Shown piece by piece: positions 23,201-30,970 of a DNA stretch of 38,901 nt. The notes beneath the pieces were generated by a model, which searched no databases, had not been told where the DNA came from, and worked only from the letters and a program-made list of their open reading frames with translations. Location of the stretch: the NCBI GenBank assembly GCA_025360585.1, contig JANYBW010000038.1, positions 1 through 38,901 of the forward strand. The letters are read 5' to 3'. The position numbers were made by a program, and so were the translations under genes. Each line of letters begins with the position of its first letter. Position 1 is the first letter of the stretch. Source of the stretch: Actinomycetes bacterium (lineage in GTDB: Bacteria > Actinomycetota > Acidimicrobiia > IMCC26256 > PALSA-610).

Positions 23201-23838
23201 CCTGGAGGCGCAGTCGCGACGATCGCACGCCACGCGTCGACTTGTTCTTCTCGGCCCTTCACCGAGAGACTCCCAACGGGTTGATACTCGACCACGAAAC
23301 GGGTCGCGGCATGGGTGGCCGCTCCGACCAAAATTTCACCGGGTTCGGCCGAGGTTTGCAACCGGCTCGCCGTATTCACGACATCGCCCATCACGGTCGC
23401 GTCGCCTCCGGCTCGCATCGCTCCGACCAGCACTTCGCCGGTGTTGATGCCAATTCGCAGTGCGAATTGATGCCCGGTTTCTTCGGCGACCGTATTGAGC
23501 GATTCGCGCATTTGTAACGCCGTTCGGACCGCTCGTTCAGCGTCGTCCTCGTGTGCGATGGGCGCGCCGAATTGCGCAACAATTTGGTCGCCGACGATTT
23601 TGTCGAGATGCCCACCAAAGGTCGTGATATCGGCGACGAGCGCTTGGAAACAACGGTCGACCAGGTTCTTGATTGTTTCGGGGTCCGCGGTCTCGGACAA
23701 CGCCGTGAAACCGACAATGTCGGCCATGAGCACCGTGACGAGACGCCGTTCATCGGGGCGTTGGAGCAATGCATAGCCGCACTCCGCGCAAAAACGGGCC
23801 CCCGGGGGTGTTGGTTCGCCGCACCCAGGACAAGGCAT
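20254..23838 (-). CDS. Class III adenylate/guanylate cyclase fused to AAA ATPase and TPR region
   Basis: The 1194-residue protein has, in order, a zinc ribbon (C3-C6 and C17-C20), a class III nucleotide cyclase domain (about 31-205), an ATPase with P-loop GDAGVGKS (253-260) and a long helical TPR-like half (about 640-1190). In the cyclase, metal ligands D40 and D84, base-contact K80 and D152, and transition-state N155 and R159 (MGDVVNTASRL) are all present, so it should be active; K/D at the base positions favours ATP. Such proteins are thought to be signal-responsive regulators, here cytoplasmic. A TATGCT box 6 nt before ATG 23838 fixes the start, although the frame is open to 23958. Signal and output are unknown. 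Confidence 0.9.
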   Translation of the reverse strand: MPCPGCGEPTPPGARFCAECGYALLQRPDERRLVTVLMADIVGFTALSETADPETIKNLVDRCFQALVADITTFGGHLDKIVGDQIVAQFGAPIAHEDDAERAVRTALQMRESLNTVAEETGHQFALRIGINTGEVLVGAMRAGGDATVMGDVVNTASRLQTSAEPGEILVGAATHAATRFVVEYQPVGSLSVKGREEQVDAWRAIVATAPPGQRRKVRRAPLIGRDAEMGALTNTAEVAIQRSRAQLVLLLGDAGVGKSRIASELASSLSKGHGARVVRLQCAPYGEANVWAPIASALRDACGFEYDESVSERRAEVIALLATLPGIAHDSAEIDRIADGIIFITDGIKRAGVDPSRARDDAIRSVATFFEALATTAPLVVLASDIHWADELVLKAVVRVLRRLRSLPFILLATARPEFETAWIPPTGHHNTMVLHLDPLDAFATTELARELFGDHIDSDTLAFFQERSGGNPFFIEELVALVAETSDGPSAADRFGALPATLHGLVAARLDALASEERSLLEDFAVVGPQGLIETALMLSGRADAERVLRSLQDHDLIVLDDDEFQFKSELVREVAYSTLTKGERARRHAALADQILALVKRRAEAAGNELGENAGTASSDAELSPYEDSLHSELVAHHLACAAELMLEVGYAPGVPADIRTRAIAALQRAGRNGDAAESFIDAGRSWQRALDLVGRDPEPNRWEALLGRARAKDALRELDDARDDAMVVLEEARELNNDEFVARALVSLGRIEGDASNYPLSEAYFSEAITAFRALGDTSGVGDALRGLGVIRMFQGELDEAERLSSDALASFVATGNLRGEAWAQQTLAWISFARGSTADAEQRLHRSAEVFGEIGDWGGVGWALGLLAFVRFNQGNLDEAEELAQQIAIEASETGNRWAEGMMEVLLASIATWRGRSAETVERGKHAIAMFTEMADNWALNLATGPVIRALSTLGRFGEAEALLTDLDRRVAESPLTMPGIATLVRAAMLVERGEGTAALELARREWPETVFHTGIDHVTDTDRLLILGLAMVQSGVASQAVDAIQATYDAATDDGPRAAIGGLLTLALAADGKPEAALRVAEATASVRGGTFMDRLLMRWGCGLAFATQGAITDAVAALDEAHDLAYTTDSKLVRAISSVARARVFEALGVATSAEATNEASLALHGLGINAHGWSTAFSLPKLRIEQ

Positions 23839-23844
23839 CGGACC

Positions 23845-23850
23845 AGCATA
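23845..23850 (-). promoter_or_regulatory. -10 box TATGCT, leaderless promoter of the cyclase gene
   Basis: On the minus strand TATGCT is followed by GGTCCG and ATG 23838. This rejects the longer N-terminus that would start near 23958. Confidence 0.6.
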
Positions 23851-23956
23851 CGGAACGCAGAGCGCTCGCCCTGCACCTGAATAGGTCAACCGGCCCTCAT
23901 CCGCACCGATAAGGGAACCTGAATCATTTGAGCGAACAGGGGCGATAGGCCAACCC

Positions 23957-25720
23957 ATGACGACAACTCAGCCAGAAATGTCACTAACGACGGGTGCAAT
24001 GAACGTACCGACGGGTGCGATTGATGTGATGCAACACGGCGCGTTCGATCGGATTCCAGCTCCCACGTTCGTGTTGGAACTCATCGATCGTCATGAGCCG
24101 AATGCCTTTCGCTGCTCGTATGTGAACCCTGCGTTTCGCGCCCTTGTCGACGCGGACGGATCAATGACGTCCGCACAGGATTGCCTTCCGAGCTCTGCGG
24201 TGCTTCTGGCGTGGCAATATCTCGAAGCCGCGGTGGAATCTCGGACTGCAATTCGATTCCAAGATCGGCTGACATATCCAGGTCGGGTTCTGGAACTTGT
24301 GGTCGATCCAATTTTTGATCGCGATGGTCGCGCGGTCCAGTTCATTGGTTGCGCACAGGATGCAACGAACACGGCCGAGCTTGCCGCTCAACTTGAGTTC
24401 GCCCAACGGCACGATGTGTTGACTGGTCTCGCGAATCGCACGACGTTGCATGAACGTCTCGGTGAAGCAATCTCGCACACTGATATTTTCGGGACGACAG
24501 TCGGACTTATTCTGATCGATGTGGACGACTTCAGCGTGATCAACGACAGCCTCGGTCATGAGGCTGGCGATGAGGTCATTGTTGCGCTCGCTCGCAGAGT
24601 TGAAAGCGTTTTGCGCTTTGGCGATTTGGTCGCCCGAATCGGTGGTGATGAATTCGGTGTGATTTGCCATGATGTTGAATCGCGTGAGGCGGCGCTGAAT
24701 GTTGCGCAGCGGATGATTGAATCGATCGCGATGCCGATCGCCGTCGCAGGAACCGAATTGGTGCTGCACGCGAGTGCGGGTGTGGTCTTGGCGGAAGCTG
24801 CCGGCGACGATCCGCATCGGTTGTTGCGCGACGCGGACGTAGCGCTGCTTAATGCAAAACGCCAAGGTCGTAACCGTGTCGCGGGATTTGATTCAGAAAT
24901 GCGAGTCGAAGCGGTCACGCGTTTGGATCTCGAACAGGACTTGCACCGAGCAGTGCAAAATCAAGAATTTCGTATGGTGTATCAGCCGCTCGTTGAGCTG
25001 GCTACGGGAGAGATTGCTGGTTTCGAAGCGCTCGTTCGCTGGGAACATCCCACGAGGGGCACGTTGTCGCCGATCGAGTTCATTCCCCTCGCGGAACAGA
25101 CTGGTCTCATTGTTGAATTAGGCGAATGGATCATCGTCGAAGTCTGCAATCAAGCTGCGCAATGGCAACATTCGGGCCGAGCACTCCGCCCGTTTGTGAC
25201 TTCGATCAACCTCTCGGCTCGACAACTCGCGCACCCTGATCTCATCGGAACGGTTGCGGGAGCGATCGCGCAGGCGGGAATTAATCCGAGCTCAATCGAA
25301 CTCGAAATCACTGAGTCAATCTTGATGCACGATCCGGTGTTGGCGACGACAATTTTGCACGCGCTGCGCGCGCTCGGAGTGCGATTGGCCATCGACGATT
25401 TTGGCACTGGCCACTCCTCGCTCGGATACCTCAAACAACTCCCAGTGCACTGCCTCAAAATCGACAAGAGCTTCGTCGATGGGCTCGGCATTGATCCGGA
25501 CGACGCTGCGATCGTTGACGCGGTTGTGAGCATGGGTCACGCACTCGGCCTGTCGGTGACGGCCGAAGGAATCGAAACCGTTCAGCAGCGGCTTCTCCTC
25601 GAAGAACTCGGCTGTGATCTCGGCCAGGGTTTCTACTTCGCAAAGCCGCAGCCCGCATCGATTTCAGGAACGTTGGTCGCGCGCGCGTTGCGCTGGGTCG
25701 CTCACAATCAGGCGGCGTGA
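23957..25720 (+). CDS. PAS-GGDEF-EAL protein (cyclic di-GMP synthesis/degradation)
   Basis: The 587-residue protein has an N-terminal PAS-like sensor region (about 30-140), a GGDEF domain with intact motif RIGGDEFGVI (about 228-237), and an EAL domain beginning FEALVRWEHP (about 356). Catalytic EAL residues are seen in SINLSARQL, ELEITES, IDDFGTGHSSLGYLK, KIDKSFV and TAEGIET. Both active sites look complete, so the protein may make or break cyclic di-GMP depending on its sensor. No membrane segment is visible, so it is cytoplasmic. It is divergent from the cyclase gene with 118 bp between. TAGGCC 5 nt upstream of the ATG is a weak -10 candidate. It converges on and overlaps the next gene by 13 bp. 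Confidence 0.94.
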   Translation: MTTTQPEMSLTTGAMNVPTGAIDVMQHGAFDRIPAPTFVLELIDRHEPNAFRCSYVNPAFRALVDADGSMTSAQDCLPSSAVLLAWQYLEAAVESRTAIRFQDRLTYPGRVLELVVDPIFDRDGRAVQFIGCAQDATNTAELAAQLEFAQRHDVLTGLANRTTLHERLGEAISHTDIFGTTVGLILIDVDDFSVINDSLGHEAGDEVIVALARRVESVLRFGDLVARIGGDEFGVICHDVESREAALNVAQRMIESIAMPIAVAGTELVLHASAGVVLAEAAGDDPHRLLRDADVALLNAKRQGRNRVAGFDSEMRVEAVTRLDLEQDLHRAVQNQEFRMVYQPLVELATGEIAGFEALVRWEHPTRGTLSPIEFIPLAEQTGLIVELGEWIIVEVCNQAAQWQHSGRALRPFVTSINLSARQLAHPDLIGTVAGAIAQAGINPSSIELEITESILMHDPVLATTILHALRALGVRLAIDDFGTGHSSLGYLKQLPVHCLKIDKSFVDGLGIDPDDAAIVDAVVSMGHALGLSVTAEGIETVQQRLLLEELGCDLGQGFYFAKPQPASISGTLVARALRWVAHNQAA

Positions 25721-26022
25721 ATTTTCAGAACGCTCCACGCATGAATTCCGGTGTCGTGGCCATCATTCCAGTGAATTGTGATTCCCCAGTTCCCCACGAG
25801 CTCGGCATGAATCGCGGCAAGTGGTTGCGGCGCCGTTTCGGTTGAGTACGCGAGTTTGCCCTGCGTGCGCAGACCCCGACACTGAGCGCATGGACATTCG
25901 CCGCGAAGGGTCTCGAGCGCGAAGGTTGAAACGGTGCCGTCGTCCCAGGTGAGTTTGAGATGCCGTTGCCGATCGAGCTCAACTTCAATAGGTGGCGCAG
26001 CGACGGGAATCTCAAACTCCAT
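25708..26022 (-). CDS. DUF971-domain protein
   Basis: The 104-residue protein matches the DUF971 family: LKLTWDDGTVSTFALETLRGECPCAQCRG, then LVGNWGITIHWNDGHDTGIHAWSVL. The motif CPCAQCR carries the closely spaced cysteines, and the domain is also found at the N-terminus of gamma-butyrobetaine hydroxylase, where it binds zinc. It is often found near iron-sulfur or cofactor genes. ATG 26022 starts the conserved part; the frame is open to 26091. Its 3' end overlaps the convergent GGDEF-EAL gene by 13 bp. Here it lies next to the molybdenum cofactor cluster, but on the opposite strand. Confidence 0.85.
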   Translation of the reverse strand: MEFEIPVAAPPIEVELDRQRHLKLTWDDGTVSTFALETLRGECPCAQCRGLRTQGKLAYSTETAPQPLAAIHAELVGNWGITIHWNDGHDTGIHAWSVLKIHAA

Positions 26023-26066
26023 GGTGTCAGTTTGGCGTGTCGAGCCGGTTGGTGTGGAATGGGACA

Positions 26067-26369
26067 ATGCGCGACGCTCGGCTCTCAGCACTCGAACTTG
26101 ATTCGTTCCTCCCTACCGTGCCGTCGTGGACTCTCGTGGATCGCGAAATAGCGCGTACGTTTGATTGTGGTTCGTTTCGGGCGGCGATTGCGTTTGTGGT
26201 GCAAATTGGCTATCTAGCCGAAGCGACCGATCATCATCCCGATATCGATGTTCGGTATCGGCGCGTCCGTATCGCGCTAACAACGCACGACTCCGACGGC
26301 TTGACCGAACGCGACTTTGCATTGGCGCGGGCGCTCGATGAAGTGTTTGTCGCGAACTATCAACAATGA
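26067..26369 (+). CDS. Pterin-4a-carbinolamine dehydratase
   Basis: The 100-residue protein ends with the family signature HHPDIDVRYRRVRIALTTH, followed by GLTERDFALARALD. These include the two histidines of the active site (the HH pair) and the later His in TTH. The enzyme dehydrates pterin-4a-carbinolamine; in bacteria without phenylalanine hydroxylase it is often linked with molybdopterin metabolism, which fits the mobA gene that follows. ATG 26067 gives the usual length. The stop overlaps the mobA start by 4 bp (ATGA), so the two are co-translated. Confidence 0.88.
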   Translation: MRDARLSALELDSFLPTVPSWTLVDREIARTFDCGSFRAAIAFVVQIGYLAEATDHHPDIDVRYRRVRIALTTHDSDGLTERDFALARALDEVFVANYQQ

Positions 26370-26965
26370 CTGACGTGCTTCCGGACGATTCGGACTGCGT
26401 TGGTGTGTTGCTGACTGGGGGCCAAAGTTCCAGACTCGGACATGACAAAGCGACGCTGACATGGAACGGCATGACGCTTGCACGGCGAGCCGCGACGGAG
26501 CTGGCGGCGGTGTGTGGGCGTTGTGTCGAAGTAGGTTCTGGCGCAAGTGGTCTGGCCTTCACCCGCGAGGAACCGCGGTTCGGCGGGCCGCTCGCGGCTC
26601 TGCTTACAGGGATTGATTGGCTTGAACGGTCGGGTCCGGTCGGTGCCGCGATTGTCCTGGCGTGTGATTACCCGTTGATTGAGCGGGATCTGCTTGCGCT
26701 GGTGCGCAATTGGTCAGACGCGACCGTGATACCGGTGTGGGAAGGTCGACCTCAGTACACGTGTGCGCGGTGGTCGCCGTCGACGATTGCCGCCGCTCGG
26801 GTTCAGTTCGCAGCCGGCGAGCGGGGCTTTCGCTGGATGCGCGACTTCGCGGCAATTCCTGAAGCGCAGTGGCGTGCGGTGGCGCCGGCCGACGCGTTCA
26901 TCGATGTTGATACACCCGAAGCGGCTACCCGGTACGGCATCGACCTTGGTCGCCGCGAGGGTTAA
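26366..26965 (+). CDS. mobA: Molybdenum cofactor guanylyltransferase
   Basis: The 199-residue protein has the nucleotide-binding motif VLLTGGQSSRLGHDKATL near its N-terminus, EEPRFGGPLAALLTGID, and ACDYPLIERDLL, with the DYP aspartate coordinating magnesium. These are diagnostic of MobA, which attaches GMP to molybdopterin to form the guanine dinucleotide cofactor used by DMSO-reductase-family enzymes. A molybdoenzyme of just that type is encoded downstream (27884). ATG 26366 overlaps the pterin dehydratase stop. FDVD-like ending (AFIDVDTPEAATRYG) is the usual MobA C-terminus. Confidence 0.9.
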   Translation: MTDVLPDDSDCVGVLLTGGQSSRLGHDKATLTWNGMTLARRAATELAAVCGRCVEVGSGASGLAFTREEPRFGGPLAALLTGIDWLERSGPVGAAIVLACDYPLIERDLLALVRNWSDATVIPVWEGRPQYTCARWSPSTIAAARVQFAAGERGFRWMRDFAAIPEAQWRAVAPADAFIDVDTPEAATRYGIDLGRREG

Positions 26966-27021
26966 CCACTCACCGAAATGCGCCGGTACTGGGTCGGGTC
27001 GGCCACGATGCACATAGGTCG

Positions 27022-27027
27022 TAGCAT
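27022..27027 (+). promoter_or_regulatory. -10 box TAGCAT, leaderless promoter of fdhD
   Basis: TAGCAT is followed by 8 nt and ATG 27036. It supports 27036 rather than ATG 27075 as the start. Confidence 0.5.
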
Positions 27028-27035
27028 CGACGGCG

Positions 27036-27887
27036 ATGGCCCGCCGATCGCCCGACCCTGTGCGTCGCTCAACGATGTCGATCCAAGTCGTTGCAGTCGA
27101 CGCCGACGGTGTGCACCGAACTCGCCCTGATCGTCTCGCTACTGAAGAACCAATGGAGATCCGCCTGCACGGACCGAACGAGGCCGCGACCGCGGTGGCG
27201 ACAACCTTGCGAACTCCGGGCCACGATTTTGAGTTGGCGTTGGGTTTCTTGCACGCCGAGCAGCTACTCACCGACACTCACGAGTTGCAGCAGATTGCGT
27301 ATTGCCTCGGGGAAGATGGTGAACAGGAGTACAACGTCGTCACCGTGCGTACTCGCTCACCAATTGTGGCATCGATCACCGAACGACGTTTCGTGGCCAA
27401 CAGTAGTTGCGGGCTCTGCGGTAAATCGACGCTTGAAGACCTTGCCCAACAATGCGATTCGTTGGTGGATGTCAGGTTGCGAATCGATGCGGCAACGGTA
27501 CGTTTGCTTCCTGGGTTGATTGCGCAACAACAATCAGTGTTCGACGCGACGGGAGGCCAACACGCGGCCGCGCTTGCTTTCGCGGATGGCACAGTACGAG
27601 TGGTTCGTGAAGATGTTGGCCGCCACAATGCCGTCGACAAAATTATTGGCCACGCGCTCATCGAGCACTGGATCCCGTTGCATGATTCGATGATGATTGT
27701 GTCGGGGCGGCTCGGCTTCGAACTCGTGCAGAAAGCCGCGCTCGCCGGGGTCTCTGTGATTTGCGCAGTAGGTGCGCCATCGTCGTTGGCGATCGACACG
27801 GCACGCGAATTTGGAGTAACCGTTGTTGCGTTCGTGCGCGAGGATCGCTTCAATATTTATACGTTTCCGGAGAGAATTCAACTGTGA
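27036..27887 (+). CDS. fdhD: Formate dehydrogenase accessory sulfurtransferase FdhD
   Basis: The 283-residue protein has the FdhD features TLRTPGHDFELALGFLHAEQLL, the redox pair C-x-x-C in NSSCGLCGKSTLEDL, FDATGGQHAAALA and VREDVGRHNAVDKIIGHAL. FdhD transfers sulfur from a cysteine desulfurase to the molybdenum cofactor before it enters formate dehydrogenase. The gene directly downstream encodes such a molybdoenzyme and starts inside this stop codon (GTGA), so the accessory protein and its client are made together. The start is ATG 27036, based on the -10 box. Confidence 0.94.
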   Translation: MARRSPDPVRRSTMSIQVVAVDADGVHRTRPDRLATEEPMEIRLHGPNEAATAVATTLRTPGHDFELALGFLHAEQLLTDTHELQQIAYCLGEDGEQEYNVVTVRTRSPIVASITERRFVANSSCGLCGKSTLEDLAQQCDSLVDVRLRIDAATVRLLPGLIAQQQSVFDATGGQHAAALAFADGTVRVVREDVGRHNAVDKIIGHALIEHWIPLHDSMMIVSGRLGFELVQKAALAGVSVICAVGAPSSLAIDTAREFGVTVVAFVREDRFNIYTFPERIQL

Positions 27888-30178
27888 CCGAAGAACGCAT
27901 CAAGCCCCCTCGTCGCATTCGTCGTGACCTCTGGGTGGGTTGGAAGCCCAACGGTATCGGCGAACAAAAGCCCAATCATTACGGGGAAATGGTCAAGACG
28001 GTTTGGGAAAACCGCAAGCAACTTCCGTATGCATACCGGATTCTCACCCAAGGCGTGTGTGATGGTTGTGCACTTGGAGTCGCGGGCCTCCACGACTGGA
28101 CCGTCGATGGAATACACCTTTGTACGACGCGATTGAACTTGTTGAAGGTCAACACGATGGGCGCACTTGATCCTGCGGTGCTGCGCGATGCGAAAACGGT
28201 AGCGAAGCTCAAGGGTAAAGAGATGCGCGAACTTGGTCGCCTGGCGCATCCAATGGTTCGGCGTCGGGGTGAACCGGGTTTCACGCAGGTGAGTTGGGAT
28301 GTAGCGCTCGATTTGATCGCCGGCGCGATTCGCGATGCTGGCCCTGATCGTTTCGGTTTGTTCATGACTGCGCGCGGCATCACGAACGAGGTGTACTACG
28401 TCGCCCAAAAGATGGTCCGCGCGATCGGCTCGAATAATGTTGATAATGCCGCTCGGGTTTGTCATGCACCATCGACCACTGCGCTGAAGCAGGCCATTGG
28501 AGTCGCGGCGACAACGTGTTCCTACACCGATGTGATCAATTCCGATTTGATTGTGCTCTTCGGTGCGGACGTAGCCAACGCGCAGCCGGTATTTGTGAAG
28601 TATCTGTATCTCGCGAAGAAACGCGGCGCAAAGGTGATCGTCGTGAATCCATATCGCGAACCGGGTTTGGAGCGGTATTGGGTGCCTTCAAACGCGGAAT
28701 CCGCGATCTTCGGAACGAAAATTGCCGACGAGTTTTTCAGCGTCCACACGGGCGGCGATGTGGCTTTTGTTAACGGTGTACTGAAGTGCATGCTGGCGAT
28801 GCCGAAGGCGATCGATTCAGCATTTGTTGCCGCAAATACCGTGGGTTTTGAAGATGTGCGGGCCGTCATCGAAGCTGTGTCTTTTGAGGAGTTAGAGAGC
28901 GCATCGGGCTCGACTCGGGCCCAGATGCAACGCTTCGCGGATCTGTACTCGGCCGCCGACGGCGCGATTTTGATTTGGTCAATGGGTATTACCCAACACG
29001 CCAATGGTGCAGAAAATGTTGCTGCGGTCGTGAATTTGGGCTTGGCGCGCGGCAACGTCGGGCGGGCAAACGCAGGGCTCATGCCGATTCGCGGCCATTC
29101 CGGTGTGCAGGGCGGCGCGGAGATGGGTTGCTACTCGACTGCGTTTCCTGGTGGAGTCTCGATCAACGAAGCGAACGCGGCTGTCTTGAGCGAGCAATAC
29201 GGTTTTCCAATTCGCGCTACGCCTGGTTTGAACGCGGCGGAGATGGTGGAAGCTGCGGGCCGCGGCGAATTCGATGTGCTGTATTCAAGTGGCGGCAATT
29301 TTCTTGATGTGTTGCCGGCACCTGATGTTGTTCGATCGCACTTAGCGAGTACGAAAGTGCGTGTACATCAAGACATTTTCTTGTCGTCGCAGATGTTTGT
29401 CGAGCCCGGTGAAGGTGCGGAGATGGTTGTGCTCTTGCCTGCAGCGACGCGCTATGAACAGCGAGACGGTGGTACCTCGACGACCACGGAACGACGAGTT
29501 GCGTTCAGCCCAGAAATTCGTGGCCCCCGCCCTGGTGAGGTGCGTAGCGAATGGGAAATCTTCGCCGAGATTGCCCGGCGCGCCGCGCCTGAGTTGTTGG
29601 GGCGCGCCGCGCCTGAGTTGTTGGAGGCTGCTGCCGATTTCGCCGCACGGTTTGGTTGTGATTCGGGGGCGGCGATCCGTGAGGAGATCGCGCGGGTTGT
29701 GCCGTCGTATGCGGGCATTGAGCATTTGGCAAACACTGGTGATGCGATTCAATGGGGTGGGAGCCGGCTGTGCGAGGGTGGGGTCTTCGAAACTCCGGAT
29801 GGCAAGGCGCATTTTCAGGCGGTTCGCCATCGTGATATCGAAGTTCCTGATGGGCATTTTCGGTGTTCTACTCGCCGGGGTAAACAGTTCAACTCGATGG
29901 TGTGGCAAGACAAAGATCCACTCACCGGTGCGCGGCGCGATGCGGTTTTCATTGCGCCGAGCGATGCTGAAACATTGGGGGTAAAGGCGAACGATCCAGT
30001 GTTGTTGCGCAGCGAGTTTGGCGAGATGGCCGCGACCATTTACATCGCGGAAATTCTTGCTGGCAATGTGCAGGTCTTTTTTCCGGAAGGAAATCCGTTG
30101 CTTGCGGCGGATCTGCGGGACCCCGATAGTGGCGTGCCCGATTACAATGCAATCGTTGAAATCATTGCCGGTTCGTAG
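27884..30178 (+). CDS. YdeP/FdhF-type molybdopterin oxidoreductase
   Basis: The 764-residue protein resembles YdeP-type alpha-subunit-like molybdopterin oxidoreductases in length and in its start: ILTQGVCDGCALGVAGLHDW, then HLCTTRLNLL, with cysteines suited to an iron-sulfur cluster. It continues with FMTARGITNEVYYVAQK, RVCHAPSTTALKQAIG, GANMQ-like cofactor contacts (GLMPIRGHSGVQGGAEMG) and a C-terminal MopB domain (RRGKQFNSMVWQDKDPLTG). It should bind a bis-MGD cofactor in the cytoplasm; no Tat signal is seen. It could be a formate dehydrogenase or a related oxidoreductase with another substrate. GTG 27884 overlaps the fdhD stop by 4 bp. No electron-transfer subunit gene is adjacent. A 24-bp tandem duplication lies at 29577-29624. 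Confidence 0.9.
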   Translation: MTEERIKPPRRIRRDLWVGWKPNGIGEQKPNHYGEMVKTVWENRKQLPYAYRILTQGVCDGCALGVAGLHDWTVDGIHLCTTRLNLLKVNTMGALDPAVLRDAKTVAKLKGKEMRELGRLAHPMVRRRGEPGFTQVSWDVALDLIAGAIRDAGPDRFGLFMTARGITNEVYYVAQKMVRAIGSNNVDNAARVCHAPSTTALKQAIGVAATTCSYTDVINSDLIVLFGADVANAQPVFVKYLYLAKKRGAKVIVVNPYREPGLERYWVPSNAESAIFGTKIADEFFSVHTGGDVAFVNGVLKCMLAMPKAIDSAFVAANTVGFEDVRAVIEAVSFEELESASGSTRAQMQRFADLYSAADGAILIWSMGITQHANGAENVAAVVNLGLARGNVGRANAGLMPIRGHSGVQGGAEMGCYSTAFPGGVSINEANAAVLSEQYGFPIRATPGLNAAEMVEAAGRGEFDVLYSSGGNFLDVLPAPDVVRSHLASTKVRVHQDIFLSSQMFVEPGEGAEMVVLLPAATRYEQRDGGTSTTTERRVAFSPEIRGPRPGEVRSEWEIFAEIARRAAPELLGRAAPELLEAAADFAARFGCDSGAAIREEIARVVPSYAGIEHLANTGDAIQWGGSRLCEGGVFETPDGKAHFQAVRHRDIEVPDGHFRCSTRRGKQFNSMVWQDKDPLTGARRDAVFIAPSDAETLGVKANDPVLLRSEFGEMAATIYIAEILAGNVQVFFPEGNPLLAADLRDPDSGVPDYNAIVEIIAGS
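29577..29624 (+). repeat. Exact 24-bp in-frame tandem duplication
   Basis: Two identical 24-bp units (29577-29600 and 29601-29624), each starting GGCGCGCCGCGCCTGAG, lie inside the molybdoenzyme gene. They encode two RAAPELL segments in a helical, surface-like region. The lack of differences suggests a recent event. Confidence 0.9.
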
Positions 30179-30211
30179 CTAGTCAACGGCGAACTGCCAG
30201 ACTCTTTGTAT

Positions 30212-30970
30212 ATGGCTGACACCGATCCGGAATCATTGCTGGAGTTATTCTCAACTGCGGGTGCGGCCGTGCGAGTAGCGGTTGGCACGTTGAGCGATGA
30301 ACAGAAGCGGATGAAGACTGGTCGGCCGGGGCAATACGGTCTTGATCTTGTGGCTGATGGAGTTGCGCTGCGTTATTTGCGTGAGGCCGATGTTGCGATT
30401 GTGAGCGAGGAGTCAGCGCATAGCGGCAACGATGGCGCGGCCATCACCGTCGTTCTGGATCCAATCGATGGGTCCACGAACTGTGCTCGGGGGTTGTCGT
30501 ACTACGCAACGTCTATTGCTGCCCTCGACGCTGAAGGCTTGTTGTGTGCGCTAGTGGTGAATCAAGCAACTGGCATTGAATATCGCGCGATTCGTGGGGG
30601 CGGAGCGACCTGCGGCGGAGTGCCGATTCGTGTGAGTGATGTCGAAAAGGTGGAAGATTCGGTCGTCGCGCTTTCGGGGCTACCAGCGCGGTTTTTGCAA
30701 TGGAAACAGTATCGAGTGTTTGGTTGTGCCTCCTTGGCGCTGTGTGATGTCGCGACTGGCGGCATGGACGGTTACGTCGACGGGGGACCGTGGCACGCGC
30801 CGTGGGATTATCTCGGCGGGCAACTCATGGTGCAAGAAGCGGGCGGGTTCATCGTCGATGCGCGTAACAATGCGCTGGCGGTGAGCGACATGGATGTTCG
30901 CAGGCAGCTCATCGCCGCGAGCACGGGAAAACTTTTGGCGGCGCTTCGACCAGCGGCAGGAAAAAAATGA
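30212..30970 (+). CDS. Inositol-monophosphatase-family phosphatase, copy 1
   Basis: The 252-residue protein has the metal-binding pattern of the family: EES (in IVSEESAHSG), LDPIDGSTN with both Asp residues, and WHAPWDYLGG at the C-terminal site. These fix two or three magnesium ions. Substrates could be myo-inositol phosphate, histidinol phosphate or 3'-phosphoadenosine phosphate; the sequence does not decide. ATG 30212 is preferred; an in-frame TTG at 30206 is also possible. The stop overlaps the next gene by 4 bp, and the next gene is of the same family but only distantly similar. Confidence 0.88.
   Translation: MADTDPESLLELFSTAGAAVRVAVGTLSDEQKRMKTGRPGQYGLDLVADGVALRYLREADVAIVSEESAHSGNDGAAITVVLDPIDGSTNCARGLSYYATSIAALDAEGLLCALVVNQATGIEYRAIRGGGATCGGVPIRVSDVEKVEDSVVALSGLPARFLQWKQYRVFGCASLALCDVATGGMDGYVDGGPWHAPWDYLGGQLMVQEAGGFIVDARNNALAVSDMDVRRQLIAASTGKLLAALRPAAGKK

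Noticed and set aside
23839-23958. Longer N-terminus of the cyclase protein
   Set aside because: The -10 box TATGCT and ATG 23838 place the start directly before the zinc ribbon. The upstream residues carry no motif and would overlap the divergent gene.
26966-27035. Molybdenum cofactor riboswitch upstream of fdhD
   Set aside because: The gap between mobA and fdhD is only 70 bp and shows a leaderless -10 box instead of a structured leader.
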